64,000 nt of DNA from Entonaema liquescens (taxonomy: Eukaryota > Ascomycota > Sordariomycetes > Xylariales > Xylariaceae): the NCBI GenBank assembly GCA_902805475.1, contig CADCSX010000002.1:1736001-1800000 (forward strand), read 5' to 3'. Both the position numbers and the translations under genes were made by a program. Position 1 is the stretch's first letter, and every line of letters begins with the position of its first letter. Below the pieces are notes generated by a model. That model was not told where the DNA came from. It did not search any database and was given only the letters and a program-made list of their open reading frames with translations. Below are positions 1 through 11,592 of the stretch, one piece after another.

Positions 1-465
1 ACTTATGAGCCAGACGGATTCGTACGTCCGGTTATAGCTGAACTCGACTTCCCTGATGGTATCTGTATGGGGGTGTATCATGACTTGGTTACGGGCACCT
101 CCGGCTACCATGAAATCCTTTGGCCATCGCTCGATTGGCCTGAGTTTACTATATTGAGTAGGCGTAGTTTTCAAGAGAGGGAGTTTGCAGGCCCGCTATT
201 GACATGGCTTTTTGATAAAGAGGACGAGGTCGATGATGCATGTGCTTTCTTTGTAAAGCAATGGATCCACACTAACAGCGAGCTCAATAGTTGCGAGGAT
301 ACTCGGGCTCTTCAAGTCCTACGGAAGTATTGTAGTCTTCCCGTGAAGTTACATAAACTACATTTAGAGGGAGAACCCGAGCACGCAGAGTCCTATTCGT
401 GCAAAATCCAGGTATTAGATGGTGAGTCTGCGATGGAGGAATTTCTGGGCTGGGCCCAGGTTTAA
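1..465 (+). CDS. 3' end of an unrecognised protein-coding gene (cut by left edge)
   Basis: The frame is open from base 1 and ends at TAA 463-465. The first ATG inside the window is at 67, but codons 1-66 are also open, so the start and any upstream exons lie outside. The visible 154 residues are soluble-looking: no membrane segment, several acidic stretches and a run of aromatic residues (WPSLDWPEF). I do not recognise a family. It converges on the hydrolase gene that ends at 941. Codon use looks coding and the frame stays open for over 460 bases, but an intron inside the visible part cannot be excluded. Confidence 0.5.
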   Translation, partial: TYEPDGFVRPVIAELDFPDGICMGVYHDLVTGTSGYHEILWPSLDWPEFTILSRRSFQEREFAGPLLTWLFDKEDEVDDACAFFVKQWIHTNSELNSCEDTRALQVLRKYCSLPVKLHKLHLEGEPEHAESYSCKIQVLDGESAMEEFLGWAQV

Positions 466-940
466 ATACATTTACTATTATTACCCTAGCCACTTATACT
501 AGTACGTCAGCAGTCCATCTTCTATCAAGTAATACCTACCCTAAAGCACACTGCTGTGGCTGGGTAGTTGTCTGGTGGGGGAGCACTGCATATGCGAATC
601 ATGAATATTTTCGAGTAGACAATATGATACAGACATATATAAATAAACAAATATTGACATAAATGTTCGATACTTTCAGGTGTGTCCCGTTCGCAAACGT
701 TGATCGCCTTTTCAGTATAAGAAGTTGGTTCTATATTTAATCCATTGGTACCTAATGTAGACCCTGTGGAACGTATGACTTCAGTCATAATTCAGTAATA
801 AATAGGTAGGCATGTATCAAAGTTCTATAAGCTACCCTTATGTTTATAGATATGTAACAATTTAAAGGAAGAAACCAGTAATAAAACAATAGTGGAAGTG
901 AAATTAAGATACAATAAAAAGTACAATATTCTTGCCCCTA
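466..940. other. convergent 3' spacer
   Basis: AT-rich DNA between two converging genes, presumably carrying both 3' untranslated regions. Short open frames here are not supported. I see no RNA gene or repeat. Confidence 0.5.
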
Positions 941-2806
941 TTACATTGATGCAGCGGGATCGAACAGCTGGAAGTTGGGCTCGCACACGGTTCCAGCCGC
1001 AGGTAGCTTGCCTTCGAGGAAGTAGCTTTGGATGGCGTCGTTCGTGCAGTTTGACGGCTGGGTAAGGGTTAGATGCTATATGAATCGGTTAGCTCTTAGT
1101 TTGTATATCACGGAATAGGGGCTAAAAAAGTAAAGGAGAAAGAAAGAAGGAATACTGACGCCATGGCCATTATGTGTAAGCAGGACGCTTCCCTCGAAAC
1201 CAGAGCTCATGTTCTTGGCTGAGACGAGCGGAGTGACGGGATCAAAACTGTTGCCGACGAACAATATGGGGTTCTTCGTCTTGACTTGGAAGTCGCCCTC
1301 GTACCGCTCCTTGGCTTCGAATTGCCACTGCGCGCAAGGCATCACGTAGTATCCCAACCCGAAATCCCAGAACCACTTGCTGGTCTTGTGATACTGCTCA
1401 AGGACAGGTTCGATGTCGGATAGTTTGCCTGTCCGCGGCTTCTTGTCGCCGCAGCGAATTCCTAGGATTGCCTGGTCTTGGGATGGGGTCGACGATTCTA
1501 AGACCTGGTTCACGAAGGTCTCTAAATTACCTTCTAGAACGTCCTCGAGCGCCTGGGCGAGGCTCGGCCACTCCGTTGGCGAGTATAGAGTGCTGAAGAT
1601 GTGGGACTTGAATAAATCGTAGCCAAATACAACCGTGCCGTTATACACAGGTGGATTGTTTCGGACGGTGTCGAGGAGCTCAGTCATGGCCACTTCTAAC
1701 TCCTCGTAGGTTCTGTTTTTGCCAAGGCACAGTCCTTAGGCCTTGCGATGCATCCCCGCATGAACTCTTCCCAAGTAGCGTCCGTCGACGCGACCATCTC
1801 AGGTTCGCCACTAGGTTTCGGCTTGTTAGCTGGACATCTTATGAGAGCTTGGGAAAAGGGGTGCATACAAGGAGTTATAGTACTCATGCGCATTCATTAC
1901 ACCATCAAGAACAACCCTGTCTACCCTCTCGGGGAACATCGCCGCAACGGTAGCTCCTAGCGTGGTGCCACCCGAAATTCCTGAGAAGGATTGATTAGCT
2001 TACTGACGCATTAACTTTCTTGTTTGAGACTTAGAGCACACTTACCCCAGTATCGAAGCATGCCATCTTCGTTCAAGGCGTCAACAATTGATATCATATC
2101 CCTCGCGACGAATGCCATGCCGACATATTCACCGGTCTTTTTCAGATGATCGTGACACTGAGTCGCGATAATGTCTCCTTCCGCCCAGAGTTTACCCACT
2201 GCTGTGTCTGAACCGCCAGCCATGACATTACCCATGTTACCGTAATATCCTATGGTATCCTCGGGCCAACAGGAGAATCGAAGAGTTTTACCAGTTCCTC
2301 TATAATTCATCGTTAGTGTCATATGCGGTATATCGTTGGAGAAAGGCTTACCTCGGGTCCCAACTTATAAGATCATGATAACCTCCGGTTGTCCTGCGGT
2401 AGCGTAAGTGTTAGTTGACCAACCATTCTTCAAGTTAAACCAAGCCAAAGAGCTCGGCAATGTTAGACAAATATAAAACGTACGGGGCCATCAGATTCGC
2501 ATAAGCAAGCATGCTTTCTAGGCCGTCTTGTCCCGGGCCGCCGAAGTTGAGGAGTATGCTGCCACGCTTCGGCTGCTTCTGAGCCGGATACTTGATGAGA
2601 TCAAGTGTAAGAGTGTCGCTACCACCTTTGTCGGTATAATCAAGCGGGACGGGCAGTTTGGCACATTGCACCGGAAGTGTGGTGTTTAGTTTGCAGGGTC
2701 CCCATTCTATCCCTGCTGAACTGTTATCATGGCGGATGGTCGCCGCTGTGCTGGCATGGGGAGCGAGCGAAAGGAGTAGAGGAAAAAGAGTCTTTGAAGA
2801 TACCAT
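941..2806 (-). CDS. secreted TAP-like alpha/beta-hydrolase (serine peptidase), one-base frameshift
   Basis: Predicted secreted serine hydrolase of the tripeptidyl-aminopeptidase-like group (alpha/beta-hydrolase core plus TAP-like C-terminal domain). Exons on the minus strand: 2806-2484, 2393-2352, 2299-2046, 1980-1869, 1810-1160, 1057-941. The N-terminus is a signal peptide (MVSSKTLFPLLLSL..). The oxyanion-loop motif NFGGPGQ precedes the DPRGTGKT block; the nucleophile elbow is WGISGGTT (Ser about residue 209), the acid lies in GNSFDPVTP and the His in NGHG. A C-terminal Cys pair fits the family. The exons join in frame except near 1716-1720, where the minus strand reads five A's; a sixth A would join ..DCALAK to ..TYEELEVAM and give 499 residues. 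I treat this as a gene with a probable sequencing error; a real null allele is the alternative. A TATA-like element lies about 75 bases upstream of the ATG. Confidence 0.8.
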
Positions 2807-3739
2807 CTTGACTATATATACTTTTGAAGCTGAGTTGTGAAATGGAAGTCAATCATTCTGGCTAAGATGCTTTCACTTATATACGTATAAAATTAGCTAC
2901 ATGATGATCGCAAAATTAACCTTGCCATCCTCCTATGTCACGATGCAGCATTACAGCCCCGTTTACAGCCGAACGTGCCATCGACGTAAAACTGGAGGAG
3001 GTTAGTCTCATACGGCGAATCAGTTCGATTTTCCCTTTGTCTCTGGATACGCCAGCCAATAAGGGCCTCTGCGCTGTAAGATCATACGGCTCTTGGCAAA
3101 TCGAGAATACGCCGTATCTGTACCCGAGACCCCTGTGTTGCAAATCTTGCTAATTGCGACCTACTTCAGCCCTACGCCTACTCCGCTGAATCTTGGCATT
3201 AGAGCTGGGCACTGCCGATGATCCCGCTTTTTCTACAGCTGAGGACTTGGCAAGGGGTGGTTGTCCAGTAACCTGGCTCCATTCAAGCTACGTTAACCAA
3301 ATATAGAATTAAGGAATTACAACCGGGAGACGGTGGTGAGAGAAATGACGTATTATGAATATGCATAATTAGAGATTGGTTGAGGAACGTTAGGCACCTG
3401 GGTAGTCAATGGCTATTACTGTTAGATAATCTTTAGCTATTGGGCTTCCGCTTTGACGTAGATGGCTTCACGTTGATTAATTGCGCTGATGCTAATAACT
3501 TGGAAGTAGGATGTATCTTCATACTCTTTGCCTCGCATCCTTCCCGTATTATAGGACTCCTATATCATGTCATAGCTCTCTGATGAGGATAAAGGCGGAA
3601 GATTCTAAGCGTTTAAGATGGAATCGTCTGCGAGTCATTCTTTCTAGAAAACATCTCAATCTTGACAGTTACCAACGACTCATAGCTTTATTCTCAATTA
3701 GTATAAAATATGTATTTAAATCGGACGAGACACAATTTA
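2807..3739. other. spacer with hydrolase promoter
   Basis: Contains the promoter side of the hydrolase gene (TATA-like stretch about 2876-2890). Open frames on both strands at about 2916-3153 match nothing I recognise. No RNA gene seen. Confidence 0.4.
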
Positions 3740-4958
3740 CATACCACAAAGACTTGGTCCAAGTCGTATCTGCCGCCGCAGCTGGGTTGCGGTACCTGAG
3801 AGTAGTTGCGTGCTAGTTCTTCTCTGGTATTCTGGAGGATCTAGAAGCTCCTATCGTCAGTAGTTGATTACGCTGAAACCAATAATAAGACGCACATTTA
3901 TATAGGACTGTTCGGGATTCTCTCTCAAAGTCTTAAGGAGCGCCCACGACATGGCACCAGTAGGTGCACCGGCGATGGACGTATCCGCAGAGGTCTAATT
4001 GTCGGCGCATCCAGAGAACACCCAGACATCTTTGCCTTCTGTCTCCCAATGCTCCTCGTAGCTCTCAGCGGCGAGTCCGTCCTCATCAATATCCTCATTT
4101 CGACGATGGTGTAACCCATTGAAGAAGTCGGTCGCACCACCTAGTAACATATTGGCATCGTCTACTTTGGACATGGAGAAGCCGCCCTCAAAAAGGCCCT
4201 CAGCTGCACGAATCAATCCGATACCTTGTTTAATTTGGTCAACTAGATTCACATTACCTTCTTCGCCAGGTCGATAGACGTATGGCAATTCACAGGCTGA
4301 ACCGGAATGACAGCAATCAAAGAGGATGGTGAAGCGGCACTCGGGATTCATTGGAGAGACGATTGCTCGATGCAACTAGGCAACGAACTGTATTAGTGTC
4401 GAGTGTTTTGGAAATTAATGACGGCTCAGATGCTGAAGTTGCCTAGAAACTTACTATTTCGCTTGAAATTTATCCGTTTTCTGCAAAGTCGACCGGACAT
4501 ATTGTGTCATCGAAACTGCACTGCATTAGGGGTTGAAATTCTTGCAAAATCCCGCACTGTTTTCGTATTCTGCGAGCTTACCCTGAAGGTCGGTCACCAG
4601 CATCATTTCTAATCTGGGCTGTATTTATGTACATTAGCCCTGGTTACATGTATGTATACTCGCAACGATATAGCTAACCTCCATGGCCAGAGTAGCTCAA
4701 CCAGAGGATATCACCAGGTTGGTTCCTGGTGACCAGCCAGTTGATAGCAGCTAAGATATTGGCGCCTGTTGGAAAGAAGGGAGTGCCTTCGTTCTCAGGA
4801 ATATCTGACAGCATGACCATGTCGTGAGCGCTGGGTGAGAAGCCTCTCTCCTCGACGAGGAAGTTTCGAATGTTCTCGGTGTCGTTAATGCAGCCATTCA
4901 ATTCATGGTCGGAACCAAAGTAGCTGATACCGATGAGAAGAGCCTTCTTGCGCGCCAT
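3740..4958 (-). pseudogene. metacaspase (caspase-like cysteine protease) pseudogene
   Basis: Type I-like metacaspase catalytic domain without a long proline-rich prodomain. Exon-like blocks on the minus strand: 4958-4679, 4618-4582, 4515-4455, 4375 to about 3890, and a C-terminal block near 3845-3740. The catalytic His is in SYSGHG (residue 92) and the catalytic Cys in DCCHSG (about residue 148); FDDTICPVDF and the terminal GGRYDLDQVF block are typical of the family. Three stops interrupt the conserved frame: TAA at 4470-4472 (after ..DFAENG), TAG at 3995-3997 (after SGCADN) and TAG at 3841-3843 (before ILQNTREEL). Each would be CAA or CAG if one C were restored, i.e. Gln. The last intron also does not join the two sides in frame. 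The active-site residues are intact, so inactivation looks recent. Programmed readthrough is a remote alternative. Confidence 0.8.
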
Positions 4959-6016
4959 AGTGTAGGTAAGAATTAGTTCGGATGTCGCACGGCAGTACTG
5001 AATTAAGAGCAAATAGCGTAATATGGACTCTAGAGGTTGAGGGTAGCAGATGATGCACGCTTGAAAAGGAGAATATCAATCTAAACATGCTGTGTTTCCG
5101 AACTGGATAGTTGTGAAACGGCGGCCTCAATTACATGTATTTGCTAAGTGATTCTCCAAGTCAGGTACCTCCGTAAAGTCACACTGCAGATGTAAGCTTT
5201 GGTGGGGCGTCGGCATGATGCACGACGCTTCATGCCTGACCATTCTCAGGGGAAGGGGAATAGGAGTGGGAATTTGATACACGTGGTATCCCCCACATTG
5301 TGGAACTTGAACTATAGATGTGTTGAACTTTTGCTGAAGAACTTTTGCTGAAACTAAGTATAACAGGTAGATTTCAGTTAAGTGCTAATGCAATTTTAAT
5401 AGGTTGATCTTGAAGGGGTATGAAATCCTATAAGTAACGACATACAAGGTCAAGAAGTCCCTCTCGCATATGTATAAGCACGTCTATGTGCATTACGTCG
5501 TTTTAATTTAGTCGAAGCTTGTTTGCTATAGGGCTGAATTGATGGTACCATAGCACAGTTTGACGAGAGCGGGACGGGACCCTAGGATCTAGCCGGGGGA
5601 CTTGGCGCTATTGGCCGCTAAGAGTTAAGAGACCGCTGGGAATGACAGGGGATTAACAGGGGATAAACAACAGAAGGATTCAGTTCTTAACCGAGAGCGA
5701 GCTCAACGGACTAAAGCTACGAATTACATTACACTGCTACATCGAGGGATCCTCCCCATTTTAGTTCTAAGTAACGAAACTAGCTTGCATTTAGCTCGAT
5801 TTCTAGCTGAATAAATCTATTTTAATAGAAGCGAATCCGATTTGCATAGCCACGCGACGCGGTGAAAGAGATCATCCACCATCGCGATGTCTACGTCTGA
5901 ATATAAAGCGCCAAGCTTTCCAACTGCCGTGGAAATCCAGACTTTCAATGTGACTTAACCAAGATATGTCTGTATAGCTTGGAACTTCTTGCCCGAAGTT
6001 TCTTGAGTCTCTTACG
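4959..6016. promoter_or_regulatory. divergent spacer, metacaspase / carboxylesterase
   Basis: About 1 kb between two genes transcribed away from each other, so it should hold both promoters. It contains a 14-base tandem duplication (5325-5352) and a near-repeat of acaggggatta around 5645-5668. No gene recognised. Confidence 0.35.
5325..5352. repeat. 14-base perfect tandem duplication
   Basis: The 14-mer gaacttttgctgaa occurs twice head to tail. It lies in non-coding DNA between two divergent genes and looks like a replication-slippage product. Confidence 0.8.
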
Positions 6017-7835
6017 ATGTTCTTCAGAAGTCTCGCTTTGGGCGGGCTACTTGCTTTCTCTAGCTTAGCCGAGTCTAAGGCTATCAAGACACGGAGCAGG
6101 ATAGCTCACGGAGGTCAATGTAGCACGAGAGATGTAAACTACTTCTACTCGATTCCCTACGCCAAACCGCCCCTAGGAGAACTGCGCTTTGCACCCCCGG
6201 AACCCTATTATAATTCGCGCGGCGTAATCAACGCCACGGTACCGGCACCGGCTTGCATTCAGTTCTCGGATTTATTCGGCGAGCGGACCACGACGAGCGA
6301 AGATTGGTAGGTAGCTCTGTGCATTTCCACTAGCATGAGGAACATACTGCTAACCCGAGAATCGCCCTCAAAATGCAGCCTTTTCTTGGACGTCTGGGCC
6401 CCTACATCTGCTACTCCGGAGTCAAAGCTTCCTGTGAAGATATGGCTCTATGGAGGGAGCAACGCGGGTGGTGGAATTTCAGACCCGACGTATAATGGCT
6501 GCTTCTCTGCTGCGGACTCTATTGTTGTCTCTATTAACTACCGCCTGGGCCCTCTAGGGTTTCTGGCGTTGTCAGATCTTGGGCTCACCGGGAACTACGG
6601 CATCATGGACCAGCTACTTGGCCTACGCTGGGTCCAGGACAATATCGCAAGTTTTGGTGGAGACCCCGTGAGTTTATATCTCACCACGATGAATTATATG
6701 CCGAAGGCTAATAACAGCTTCACTTTAGGAGAAAGTTCTACTATTTGGACAATCGGCCGGCGCTGTCGACTCTTTCGTTATTGCTACGCTACCCGAGGCA
6801 CCCCAGTTGATACGAGCCGCTGCTTTGGAGTCTGGCGCTGGGAGAGACCTAGCAACCTTGGCTGATGCGAAAGAATGGTACTCGGAGTTTCTTTACACCA
6901 TGAACTGTACGAAGCATGATGTATGTGTCAAGTCCTAGATTCCCTGGCTCTTCCTAAGATCATATATACTTACCAGTATTCAGTTATCGTGCCTTCGAAA
7001 TGCCCAGGTTGATGCACTCCGGGCCGCTGTGGCAGCGATGCCAAGCACTAGCATCATGACGGTTGACACAGCCCTAGTCAATAATGGCACAAGATCTTCT
7101 TGGACGCCCGTGATCGATGGAAATGTGATCAAGGAGCAACCATCAACCGTCGGAGTTAGAGTTCCTTCGATAGTAGGAAGCACTACGAGAGAGGGCTCTA
7201 TCTTTGTCTTGGGTTCTTACGCCACGACCTGGAAGGGGAAAGCTCCTAGTCAGTCGGACTACGATGATTTCCTGAACCTCAACTTTGGTCCATTAGCAAC
7301 ACGAGTAAATGAGACGTATCCCTTGGCTTCAACTTTTAACGGATCAACGCTTACTGCCATGGAGGTCATCCTTACACAGGTGTCCTACCAATGCCCATCA
7401 TACCGCGCCCTCCGACGGGCGGAAAAGAAAGGGATTCCGGTATGGAGCTATCGATTCGCTCATAACCCTAGTTGTGCTTGGTATGACCTGATAGAGGCAG
7501 ACTGGGTACCCCTTCTAGGAGCGACGCACACAAGCGAGATTCCTTTCGTGTTCAACTTTACTAGTTCAATGCCACCTCCAAACGGGAACTGCACCTTCTC
7601 GAAAGCAGAACAGACTATGGCTCATGATGTGAGTCGCGCATGGACAAACATGGCGCAGACAGGGGCGCCGGGTGACAATACCGCGTGGCCTGCCTGGACA
7701 CCGCACGAAAGCAAGGGTGTAGTAGTCAGCGATGCGATAGCTATCGGTATGGTCGATTATGCTTCTTGTGATTTCTGGGGGGAAATTAATGGGGAGCTCA
7801 ATGAGTACTGGCGATCGCGATCAAGTAACGCATGA
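6017..7835 (+). CDS. secreted type-B carboxylesterase/lipase
   Basis: Alpha/beta-hydrolase of the carboxylesterase type-B (cholinesterase-like) family, predicted to hydrolyse carboxylic esters outside the cell. Exons 6017-6306, 6379-6667, 6729-6920 and 6984-7835 join without breaks to 540 residues, the usual length. There is a signal peptide (MFFRSLALGGLLAFSSL), the SEDCLFLDVW signature across the first splice junction, the nucleophile elbow FGQSAGA (Ser about 202), the acidic residue in STTREGS and the His in GATHTSEIPF. Several NxS/T sites suit a secreted glycoprotein. The third exon only makes sense with the acceptor at 6728; other acceptors lose the GQSAG elbow. It converges on the MFS gene ending at 8047. 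Substrate cannot be told from sequence. Confidence 0.88.
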
Positions 7836-8046
7836 TATTATCTCCGTCAAATACTATTCGGCCGATCTTTATTCTTGTCCCTTAATAGCGTTGAAAGAAG
7901 TAGGAGCTTTCTGGATAGTTTTACTATCTGAATGAGGCTAAGAAGAATTAAACGCTTTTATACACTTTTTGTCTAATACCATGTACTGTTCTGCCGATAA
8001 TTCCACCATCAATCTTCCTGTCATAATCCGCTGACGTTCGGAATTT

Positions 8047-9588
8047 CTATTCGTTGTGTCGATGGCCCATCCTCTTAAAGATCTCGTACGCACGAGCTGT
8101 GCAGCCAACACCACCCAGTGTCAGCATTATACCATTAAACAGAATCAGTATTCCATAGCCAGATCCGTAACTCCGTGGCCACCAAAGCGTTTTCTCCGTT
8201 CCATTAGCAATTAGCACCTCACTTAGAGGCCCGCTTACAATGCTACCAATACCTCTCGCCGCAGCGGCGAACCCCCATAGTACGCCTAAATCAGCATGGG
8301 GAGCTCGTTTCTGTATTTCAAGGCCTATGCCGACCCACGTCGAGCTCCAACCACCAGCAAAAACCCCATAGAAAAGGCAAAAGCACACAAAGCCCCAAAA
8401 TTAGCAGCGAATCCCCAGGCGAAGAAAACGGTAATAGCGGCACCCAAAGATAGAAGGAGCAGTGACACGGAGACATGGTAACGATCGACTAAATGGCCTG
8501 TCAAGATGGCACCGATAACTGTCGCGGCATTGTAGAGTGATAGCATGCCAGCTGCATCCAACGACGATGCCCCGAAATGCTGGGCAAATGCTAGACTTCT
8601 CATTAGCTCTCTGAGGTTAATAATAGCTCTAAAGAACTGATGGTTCACATACTCGGCAGATGAATACCAGGCAAGAAGTTTCCAAGGGCCTGGAAAATGT
8701 TACCGGCTTGGAGTATGGCGAATATCGGCGTAATAATAAATCCAAAAGTCCCGAATCCAGAAGATACGGAAACATGTGTTGGCTTGACACGCGGTCGAAG
8801 GAAGTAGATCGACGGGATAGAGAGGGTAGTTACAGCGATGAACCAAGCTATCAACATAGTTCGATGTCCGTACTTCTCGAGTCCCCAGGTCATGAGAACG
8901 CTGCGCAGGCCATTAGCAACAGAAACCAAAGAGCATCTTGCGCATACTTACGGAACGATTATCCCGCCCATACCCGCGCCACTCTCCTGAATTCCGAAGG
9001 CAAGGCCTTTGCGCTCAATGAACCACTCATTGAGGAACTGTATCGTTACCGTGTTCACGACACTAGCTCCAAACCCATACAAGATACCCTGCGTCAAAAG
9101 CAGATGCCACACTTTGGTGGCAAATGCGCTCGCAAGTACAGCAAGACATGTAACAGCTGCACCTACAATCAGAGCCGGCCGCCTGTACGCCTGGTATCGC
9201 TGCAGGATGATAAAAGACGGGGGCGACGTCAAGTATAAAATTCCCTAAGTTTCAACGTTAGAAGTTTATTACAAAAGACGGATTCTCTCCGAGGACGACT
9301 AACCAGCGCAGTGGTGCCAACCGCAGGCAACCCCCCAGGATTCTCATTAAAGGGTGGATGGGACGAGTAGTAACTCTGAAAGACGCCGTATGAGAAGGGA
9401 AATCCCCATGTCAGCGCAATCATCAGAAAACAGCCAGCCCAAAGAAATAGCCAGGCATGTTTGCCGCGATCCGGCTCCGGATAGGCGTGAGCTGGCGGTC
9501 TCTCTTGGTCCTCCCCGAAATGACCCTGTTCAACCAATTCCAATTCCGAGCTTGGGTCTTCAACTATAGTCTGCCCTTGATGGTCCAT
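8047..9588 (-). CDS. MFS transporter, monocarboxylate-permease type, one-base frameshift
   Basis: Twelve-helix major facilitator of the fungal monocarboxylate-transporter-like group (the family also holds metabolite exporters). Minus-strand exons: 9588-9304, 9244-8952, 8900-8649, 8610-8047. A hydrophilic N-terminus of about 45 residues is followed by the first helix (AWLFLWAGCFLMIALTWGF), then GVFQSYY, SGAGMGGIIVP and WGLEKYGHRT, all usual landmarks. Near 8372-8375 the coding strand reads four T's where a fifth joins ..ALCAFAF to FYGVFAGGWSS and yields 464 residues. The acceptor at 8611 is the least certain junction. Its role in uptake or efflux is not visible; the nearest neighbour upstream of its promoter is an SDR. 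Confidence 0.8.
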
Positions 9589-10297
9589 TTCTCGTCCGCT
9601 GTTAATATAGTTGGACCTTTGGGTGTTGAAATTGAGAGTCTAGGTACCTATTCACTCACTACTTCGGCCTGGTATATATATTCTTATATATTATATTTTA
9701 TGGCCGAATTCTCCATCTTCAAAGCACGCAAGCCGTTTAGCTTACCGCAACTGACTTGGCACGCCCTAAGCCGGCCGATAAGTGACAACTTGCTTGCACC
9801 CGGGGGGTCCTCTGCGCCGTCGTTAGAACTAACTTAGGCCGTGATCGGAAAAGCTCCTAAGAGGGGGCGCGTAAAAGGGGTGGGGCCTCGCATGTGTATT
9901 TCGTAATAAGCTATTTTTCTTGTATATAATATTATCATCGTCAATCTTGGCTTTAGATAAAAGTTGCGTGATTGTACGGTAGCTCCCCCGGCTCAATGCC
10001 TCGGCCAAGCGGCCGCTAAAAGAAGAGGCTTTGCTTAAATGGAACTTGTTAAGACATCACGTTTAACTAGCAGCAAAAGACAATCTAGAGTCTTTAACCC
10101 AAGCTTGTTGATAACTTTGATCTGTATAGCACACTGCTGATAATGTGTAAAACATAAATCTTATAATTTAATCAATGATGAATAGGCGCATTGTCTACTC
10201 CACCATCTCAGTACAGGGAGTCAGTCTAGTTTCGAAGTCTTATGCCGCTCTCAAGAACCCCTTCGAATAGCCTAGTTAGAAAGGACATTGTCGTTGT
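9589..10297. promoter_or_regulatory. spacer with MFS promoter
   Basis: Holds the 5' side of the MFS gene, including a long TA-rich stretch (about 9670-9702), a copy of the taggtaccta motif at 9641-9650, and the 3' side of the SDR gene. No further gene seen. Confidence 0.4.
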
Positions 10298-11165
10298 TTA
10301 CCAAGGTGTCCGTTTTCCCTCATAAGTCCACAGTTTTCCAGCTGTTTCTTTGGTAGCATTGTTTATCACTTTAACAATACCGTCGCAAGAATCATTCACA
10401 GTGATAAGAGCTTTGTCCATGCCGACTGTTTTCGCCGCGCTATTTCCCATGTCGGTTTGGGTCCAACTATAAGGACATATTAGTAAAAGTCTTCCTTATA
10501 GAGAACGTTATTTTGATTGCTTACCCTGGGTCGATTACGAATGCGAGGAGGTTTTCTTCTTCCAATGTGAAGTATTTCGTTAACCAGTGAACAGCGGCCT
10601 TCGAAGGGCCGTAAACAGCGTTGGGGTAAGGAAACATGTCCTAAATGTCAAGTCCCTAATATTAGCATAGGTATCTACCTGGTTATGGTCCGAAGAGATG
10701 TTGATTTTTTCTTGCCTCTATAGAGCCAGCGCCAGATCCAATAGTCACAAATTTTGGAGCATTTGACTTGCGGAGTAGCGGTATAGTAGCCTGAAATAGT
10801 CGTAGCACGCCGTAAACATTAACATCCATAGTCTTAAGCATGTCCTCAATCTTCGCGTCGACTGCCTTAGCGAAACCGAACGTAATTCCGGAGTTAGCAA
10901 TGACAAGATCTAAATGATCAATGCCCTGCTTCTGTAGTTCCTTAATGGCATCCAAGGCGTCTGTGTTGCTCGTAGCTTCAACCTTGACGATGATCAGCTT
11001 ACTTCCGGGGCATTTAGGTAGCTTTTCCAGCTCCTTCGACGTAGGATGCTCCGGATTACGGTTGGCAGCAATGACTATATGATTAGGCTGGGCGAGGTAG
11101 CGCTCAGCAAGGCCCTTGCCGATACCTCGGTTGGCACCGCTAATCAGAACGACAGTAGAAGCCAT
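10298..11165 (-). CDS. short-chain dehydrogenase/reductase, Nor-1-like
   Basis: NAD(P)-dependent oxidoreductase of the classical SDR fold, closest in style to fungal norsolorinic-acid-ketoreductase-like proteins. Minus-strand exons 11165-10716, 10640-10525 and 10466-10298 give 244 residues. The cofactor motif is SGANRGIGKG at the N-terminus; the catalytic set is Ser about 144 (IGSGAGS), Tyr 160 and Lys 164 (VYGPSKA); the C-terminal DPGWTQTDMGN block is typical. The first intron appears to use a GC donor (gag|gcaaga) with acceptor ttag at 10641; reading on from exon 1 instead meets TAA within 12 codons, and the next GT donor would leave only 38 bases of intron. A paralogue-like SDR lies at 48.6-49.7 kb. 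Substrate unknown. Confidence 0.85.
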
Positions 11166-11360
11166 TGCTCTTGCGTGAGGATATGCGAAGTAACCAAAGA
11201 CGTTGAAAGGATGTTAGGTCACACTTGTGTAAATGTGAAATCTGGTAGTATATGTAACAGCATTGCAAACTGACGGATGAATTGAGTAGATTATATATGT
11301 GATAACATTACCTGAAGAAAGCTAGCATGATGGCGCTCGTTTGATTATTTGGCCGAGACG

Positions 11361-11592
11361 ACATACTAAACGGACTTCCACGGAAATCCCCCCATGCCAA
11401 CCCCATGAGTAGTGCAGGCTACGTTGCAACATCAAGTCCTAAAATAGACTCGTAACTCATCATCGGGAGAATTTGGAGTTATGCTAGATAGAATATATAC
11501 TAAATGGACTTCCACGGAGATTCCTCCATACCAGTTCGATTAATAATGAAGAGTAAGTTACAGTAGAATCGAGTTTCAGAATGGATTCACGA
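11361..11592. repeat. diverged direct repeat, two copies
   Basis: The block 11361-11398 recurs at 11495-11532 with 32 of 38 positions identical; all six differences are transitions (C/T or A/G). Weaker similarity continues for roughly another 55 bases after each copy. Shared core: ggacttccacgga. It may be a degenerate solo element or an old local duplication; no ends or coding capacity are visible. Confidence 0.5.

Noticed and set aside
3511..3816. 101-codon plus-strand open frame
   Set aside because: It lies antisense to the C-terminal block of the metacaspase pseudogene and has no recognisable domain.
6668..6717. 50-nt intron in the carboxylesterase ending at the acceptor at 6717
   Set aside because: It produces a frameshift and destroys the nucleophile elbow; the acceptor at 6728 gives an uninterrupted FGQSAGA protein.
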